Part shown: piece after piece, positions 6,116 to 7,826 of the stretch
How the letters are laid out: every line of letters starts with the position of its first letter
Numbering within the stretch: position 1 is the first letter of the stretch
From: Planctomycetota bacterium
Lineage (GTDB): Bacteria; Planctomycetota; Planctomycetia; Planctomycetales; Planctomycetaceae
Length of the DNA stretch: 7,826 nucleotides
Direction: 5' to 3'
Assembly: GCA_024278285.1 (NCBI GenBank)
Contig: JAJRTM010000255.1
Coordinates: 1 to 7,826, forward strand
Notes under the pieces: model-generated
Databases searched by the model: none
What the model was told of the DNA's origin: nothing
What the model saw: only the letters and a program-made list of their open reading frames with translations
Position numbers and translations under genes: made by a program

Positions 6116-6138
6116 CTGTCGATACTATTTTTCGACAG
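6116..6138 (+). terminator. Hairpin after the first lipoprotein
   Basis: CTGTCGA (6116-6122) and TCGACAG (6132-6138) form a perfect 7-base stem with a 9-base loop, 21 bases after the stop. No T-run follows, so it may be a weak terminator or a 3'-end stabilising structure. It lies 19 bases before the second copy of the 31-base element. Confidence 0.4.
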
Positions 6139-6157
6139 ACTTGTTCCTTAAGCCAGG

Positions 6158-6188
6158 CTGACCCGCCGTTGTCAGTTCCTTCGGGTAT
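6158..6188 (+). repeat. 31-base direct repeat, copy 2
   Basis: It is the second copy of the element at 5610-5640 and again precedes a lipoprotein gene. Here TGACCC (6159-6164) and CGGGTAT (6182-6188) are also 17 bases apart. There is no CCCGAAGGA partner downstream, so the hairpin seen in front of the first lipoprotein is not preserved, which favours a DNA-level role or simple duplication. The distance to the preferred ATG at 6275 is 86 bases. Confidence 0.7.
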
Positions 6189-6274
6189 TTAGGTAAGAAC
6201 AAACTGGGATAGATTGCATCCGTGTGTCGAATGCAAGATCGCCAGTTGATAAACCAAATTCTGGAGAAATCTAC

Positions 6275-6715
6275 ATGCGTTACGTTTGGATCACATTATT
6301 CATGGCTTGCCTCTTGTTGTCTACTGGCTGTTCAGAAGAGAAGGAAAAGGAAAGTAAAACTACCAGCGAAGTGGAAGCAGCCGAGGTAGATACGACTCAA
6401 GTCGAAACTCCCAGTGTTGAAGGGGCTAAGGCTCACGTGCAGAAATATATTGATCGATTTCTTGGTGGTGATGAAACGGTAAGAGACGGCTTACTAAGCT
6501 TTCAAGGAGTTGGCTTTGCCAGATTTAATTCCATAGAGATCATCTCTTCGCAGCAAAGATATTCAGAATCTGGAGAAAAAATAGACGGGATGTTCTCGAT
6601 TCGGATGAAAGTGACCGGAATTGAGACTGTTAAAGGAAGAAGTATCGAGAAAATCATTGAACGTGCAGTGATAAATTCAGGATATGGTTACAAGATTCTG
6701 GGGGCTGATTTTTAG
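6275..6715 (+). CDS. Small lipoprotein, probable paralogue of the preceding one
   Basis: The start is set at the ATG at 6275, which has GGAG (6263-6266) 8 bases upstream and begins a signal peptide directly; an in-frame GTG at 6224 would add 17 residues ahead of it and has no ribosome binding site. The 146-residue product has a hydrophobic core (4-15) and LSTGC ending at Cys19, a slightly off-consensus lipobox. An acidic, Glu/Lys/Thr-rich linker (20-47) follows, then GAKAHVQKYIDRFLGGD, which aligns with AKSHFQSEFNKWIAGE in the preceding protein, and strands such as MFSIRMKVTG. Shared layout, order and upstream element suggest tandem duplication. It is likely exposed at the cell envelope; function is unknown. 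Confidence 0.8.
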   Translation: MRYVWITLFMACLLLSTGCSEEKEKESKTTSEVEAAEVDTTQVETPSVEGAKAHVQKYIDRFLGGDETVRDGLLSFQGVGFARFNSIEIISSQQRYSESGEKIDGMFSIRMKVTGIETVKGRSIEKIIERAVINSGYGYKILGADF

Positions 6716-6746
6716 ATTGAGATGTTGGTTTCAAAAAAGGTCAGAT

Positions 6747-6783
6747 CCTCCGTTTGTTTTTAATTTATTGCAAACAAGGTTTT
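6747..6783 (+). terminator. Possible intrinsic terminator after the second lipoprotein
   Basis: GTTTG (6752-6756) pairs with CAAAC (6771-6775), and CCT (6747-6749) with AGG (6777-6779) across a small internal loop, followed by TTTT (6780-6783). The stem is AT-rich and short, so strength is doubtful. It lies about 30 bases after the stop codon. Confidence 0.4.
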
Positions 6784-6846
6784 CTGGCAGGACAGTTCGA
6801 ACTGACGATTAAGTGAAAATCTGAGACCATATGGTGAAAAGACGAA

Positions 6847-6921
6847 GGAGGCGTAGCTCAGTTTGGAAGAGCGATGGCTTGTTAAAGTTGTGTGTCGACG
6901 GTTCGATTCCGTCCGTCTCCA
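6847..6921 (+). tRNA. tRNA-Asn-like gene (anticodon GTT), possibly degenerate
   Basis: The acceptor stem GGAGGCG (6847-6853) pairs with CGTCTCC (6914-6920) with one G-U and discriminator A6921. The D arm GCTC/GAGC (6856-6859, 6869-6872) and the T arm GACGG-TTCGATT-CCGTC (6897-6913) are perfect, with a 5-base variable loop. The anticodon arm is poor: ATGGC (6874-6878) pairs with GTTGT (6887-6891) through three G-U wobbles and only two Watson-Crick pairs, and the loop TTGTTAAA has 8 bases instead of 7. Placing T33 at 6880 gives anticodon GTT (6881-6883), Asn. CCA is not encoded. It could be a functional variant, a frameshift-suppressor-like tRNA or a decaying copy. Confidence 0.6.
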
Positions 6922-6957
6922 TTTTAAAATTACACAGGCCGCAAATAAACTGCCCGT

Positions 6958-6987
6958 TTGTAATACAATGTTGGCAAACAATATAAT
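6958..6987 (+). promoter_or_regulatory. Sigma-70-type promoter before the metallo-hydrolase gene
   Basis: TTGTAA (6958-6963) and a perfect TATAAT (6982-6987) are separated by 18 bases. Transcription would start near 6994, about 20 bases before the GTG at 7016, which argues against the in-frame ATG at 6968. A second overlapping pair, TTGGCA (6971-6976) and AATAAT (6994-6999) with 17 bases between, is also possible. Confidence 0.55.
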
Positions 6988-7015
6988 ACGACCAATAATA
7001 TTAGAAAGATTCTCA

Positions 7016-7826
7016 GTGGCTCAACTACAACTCACAATTCATCGAGGAACACACGAAGTTGGGGGAACCTGCATCGAGGTCAGTACCGAACAATCAAGGC
7101 TCATCCTAGATGTTGGTCTTCCTCTGTTCGATAAAGACCGTGAAGCGTTTGACTCTTCCCAACTTCGACGGATGTCAAAAGATGAACTGTTAACCAAAGG
7201 GATATTACCAAGTGTCCCTGGTCTTTTTGTAGATGGCTTGCCACCTGATGCGATTCTGATGTCTCATGCCCACTTGGATCATACCGGTCTTCTGGGTTAC
7301 TCACAGGATACAATACCCGTTTATACCAGCAGTGGCACCAGTAAGATGATGTTGGCCGGCGGTGTCTTTGCAGGACAGGTTTCACTTCCCAAAGATCGAT
7401 TCCGGGAGATTAAACCAGAAGTACCAACCACAATTGGAGAATTCACAGTAACGGGATTCCCGGTCGATCATTCTATCTATGGCTGTCTGGCTTATTTAAT
7501 CGAAGCCAACGGCAAGTCCATTCTTTATACCGGAGACTTGAGACTTCATGGTCGCAAACCGGGTATGCATCGGAGACTTCTGGAAGTCCTGAAGCAAAAG
7601 AAAATTGATGTGCTGATGATGGAGGGAACTCACTTCGGATTTCCAGATGGCAATCATTCCAATGAATACGAACTGGAATCCGAGATCGAGTTATTGTCAA
7701 ATGTTGTGTTCTGGAAATTTGATGAAAGGTGGCGTATCCTGCTGAATCTTATCAACCTTCAGCAAGCCCGGATGGGCCAAGGAGTACGCCATGAGTCAGA
7801 ATACGATAGCCGCAGACAAGACGCAA
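7016..7826 (+). CDS. Metallo-beta-lactamase-fold hydrolase (RNase J/beta-CASP-like), probably disrupted
   Basis: The frame opens at GTG 7016 (weak AGAAAG upstream) and stays open to the right edge for 270 codons. The N-terminus IHRGTHEVGGTCIEV and LILDVGLPL are typical of the family. Metal ligands are visible: H84-A-H86-L-D88-H89 (motif II), H152 in PVDHSIYG (motif III) and D174 in YTGDLRLHG (motif IV), followed by MMEGTHFG (201-208) as in beta-CASP nucleases. Such enzymes cut RNA or DNA using two zinc ions. Similarity ends at about residue 227 (near 7695); the later sequence (NVVFWKFDERWRILLNLINLQQ) does not look like the expected beta-CASP region. An insertion starting there is likely, making the gene a truncated remnant. 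An alternative start at 6968 would add 16 residues. Confidence 0.78.
   Translation, partial: MAQLQLTIHRGTHEVGGTCIEVSTEQSRLILDVGLPLFDKDREAFDSSQLRRMSKDELLTKGILPSVPGLFVDGLPPDAILMSHAHLDHTGLLGYSQDTIPVYTSSGTSKMMLAGGVFAGQVSLPKDRFREIKPEVPTTIGEFTVTGFPVDHSIYGCLAYLIEANGKSILYTGDLRLHGRKPGMHRRLLEVLKQKKIDVLMMEGTHFGFPDGNHSNEYELESEIELLSNVVFWKFDERWRILLNLINLQQARMGQGVRHESEYDSRRQDA
7695..7826 (+). mobile_element. Possible left end of an inserted element
   Basis: From about 7695 the hydrolase similarity is lost and base composition becomes more GC-rich toward the edge. A new ORF with a strong ribosome binding site begins at 7791. This is the pattern expected of an insertion sequence or integrative element entering the hydrolase gene, but the right end is outside the window and no terminal inverted repeat or target duplication can be tested. 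Confidence 0.35.
7791..7826 (+). CDS. Start of an unidentified gene, continues past the right edge
   Basis: AAGGAG (7779-7784) lies 6 bases before an ATG at 7791, and 12 codons follow (MSQNTIAADKTQ) before the window ends. The frame differs from that of the hydrolase. The strong ribosome binding site inside another open frame, beyond the point where hydrolase similarity stops, suggests a transposase or recombinase gene of an inserted element; twelve residues are too few to identify a family. Confidence 0.45.
   Translation, partial: MSQNTIAADKTQ

Noticed and set aside
6224..6274. GTG start 17 codons upstream for the second lipoprotein
   Set aside because: It would place a polar stretch before the signal peptide and lacks a ribosome binding site; the ATG at 6275 has GGAG at good spacing.
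6902..6925. tRNA 3' end as attachment site with a direct repeat in the window
   Set aside because: No second copy of the T-arm/acceptor sequence was found elsewhere in the window.
6760..6981. Minus-strand ORF of 73 codons
   Set aside because: It runs antisense through the tRNA-like gene and has the typical appearance of translated tRNA complement.

Overview
The window reads as an accessory stretch of a bacterial chromosome. A planctomycete of the Gimesia type is the best guess. It rests on remembered family resemblance (the small protein families at 920 and 4191, short Cys-anchored lipoproteins, a WYL regulator with a basic tail) and on moderate GC. No ribosomal RNA or core marker is present, so the assignment is inference.

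Left part (1-2423). A minus-strand HNH endonuclease gene enters from the left edge and begins at 675. After a 244-base divergent intergenic region, a plus-strand cluster starts at 920. Its first gene encodes a conserved N-terminal domain, a low-complexity linker and a conserved C-terminal helical domain in one frame, but an in-frame TAA at 1166-1168 cuts the linker. A 61-codon ORF follows with an ATGA overlap and carries a Cas4/RecB-like cysteine motif without a nuclease core. Two bases further on is a PD-(D/E)XK-type protein (1650-2423).

Middle (2456-5613). Convergent to that cluster is a 495-residue protein with a nuclease-like N-terminus and a SEC-C zinc motif at its C-terminus. It diverges from a small conserved protein at 4191 and is followed by a WYL-domain regulator (4549-5613). 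The mix of several nuclease-like proteins, two small possibly DNA-handling proteins and a WYL regulator resembles a defence or mobile-element island, but none of these genes alone proves that role.

Right part (5614-7826). Two tandem, probably paralogous lipoproteins are each preceded by a near-identical 31-base element ending in TCCTTCGGGTAT. In front of the first one, part of this element can pair with the ribosome binding site. A tRNA-Asn-like gene with a weak anticodon stem and an apparent 8-base anticodon loop follows. The last gene is an RNase J/beta-CASP-like metallo-hydrolase whose family similarity stops near 7695. A new ORF with a strong ribosome binding site begins at 7791, which suggests a mobile element inserted in the hydrolase gene.

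The signals most worth checking are the in-frame stop in the 920 gene, the shared CGGGTAT-containing leaders before four genes, the odd tRNA, and decay or insertion at both ends and in the 920-1647 cluster. No CRISPR array, complete insertion sequence or replication origin was seen.
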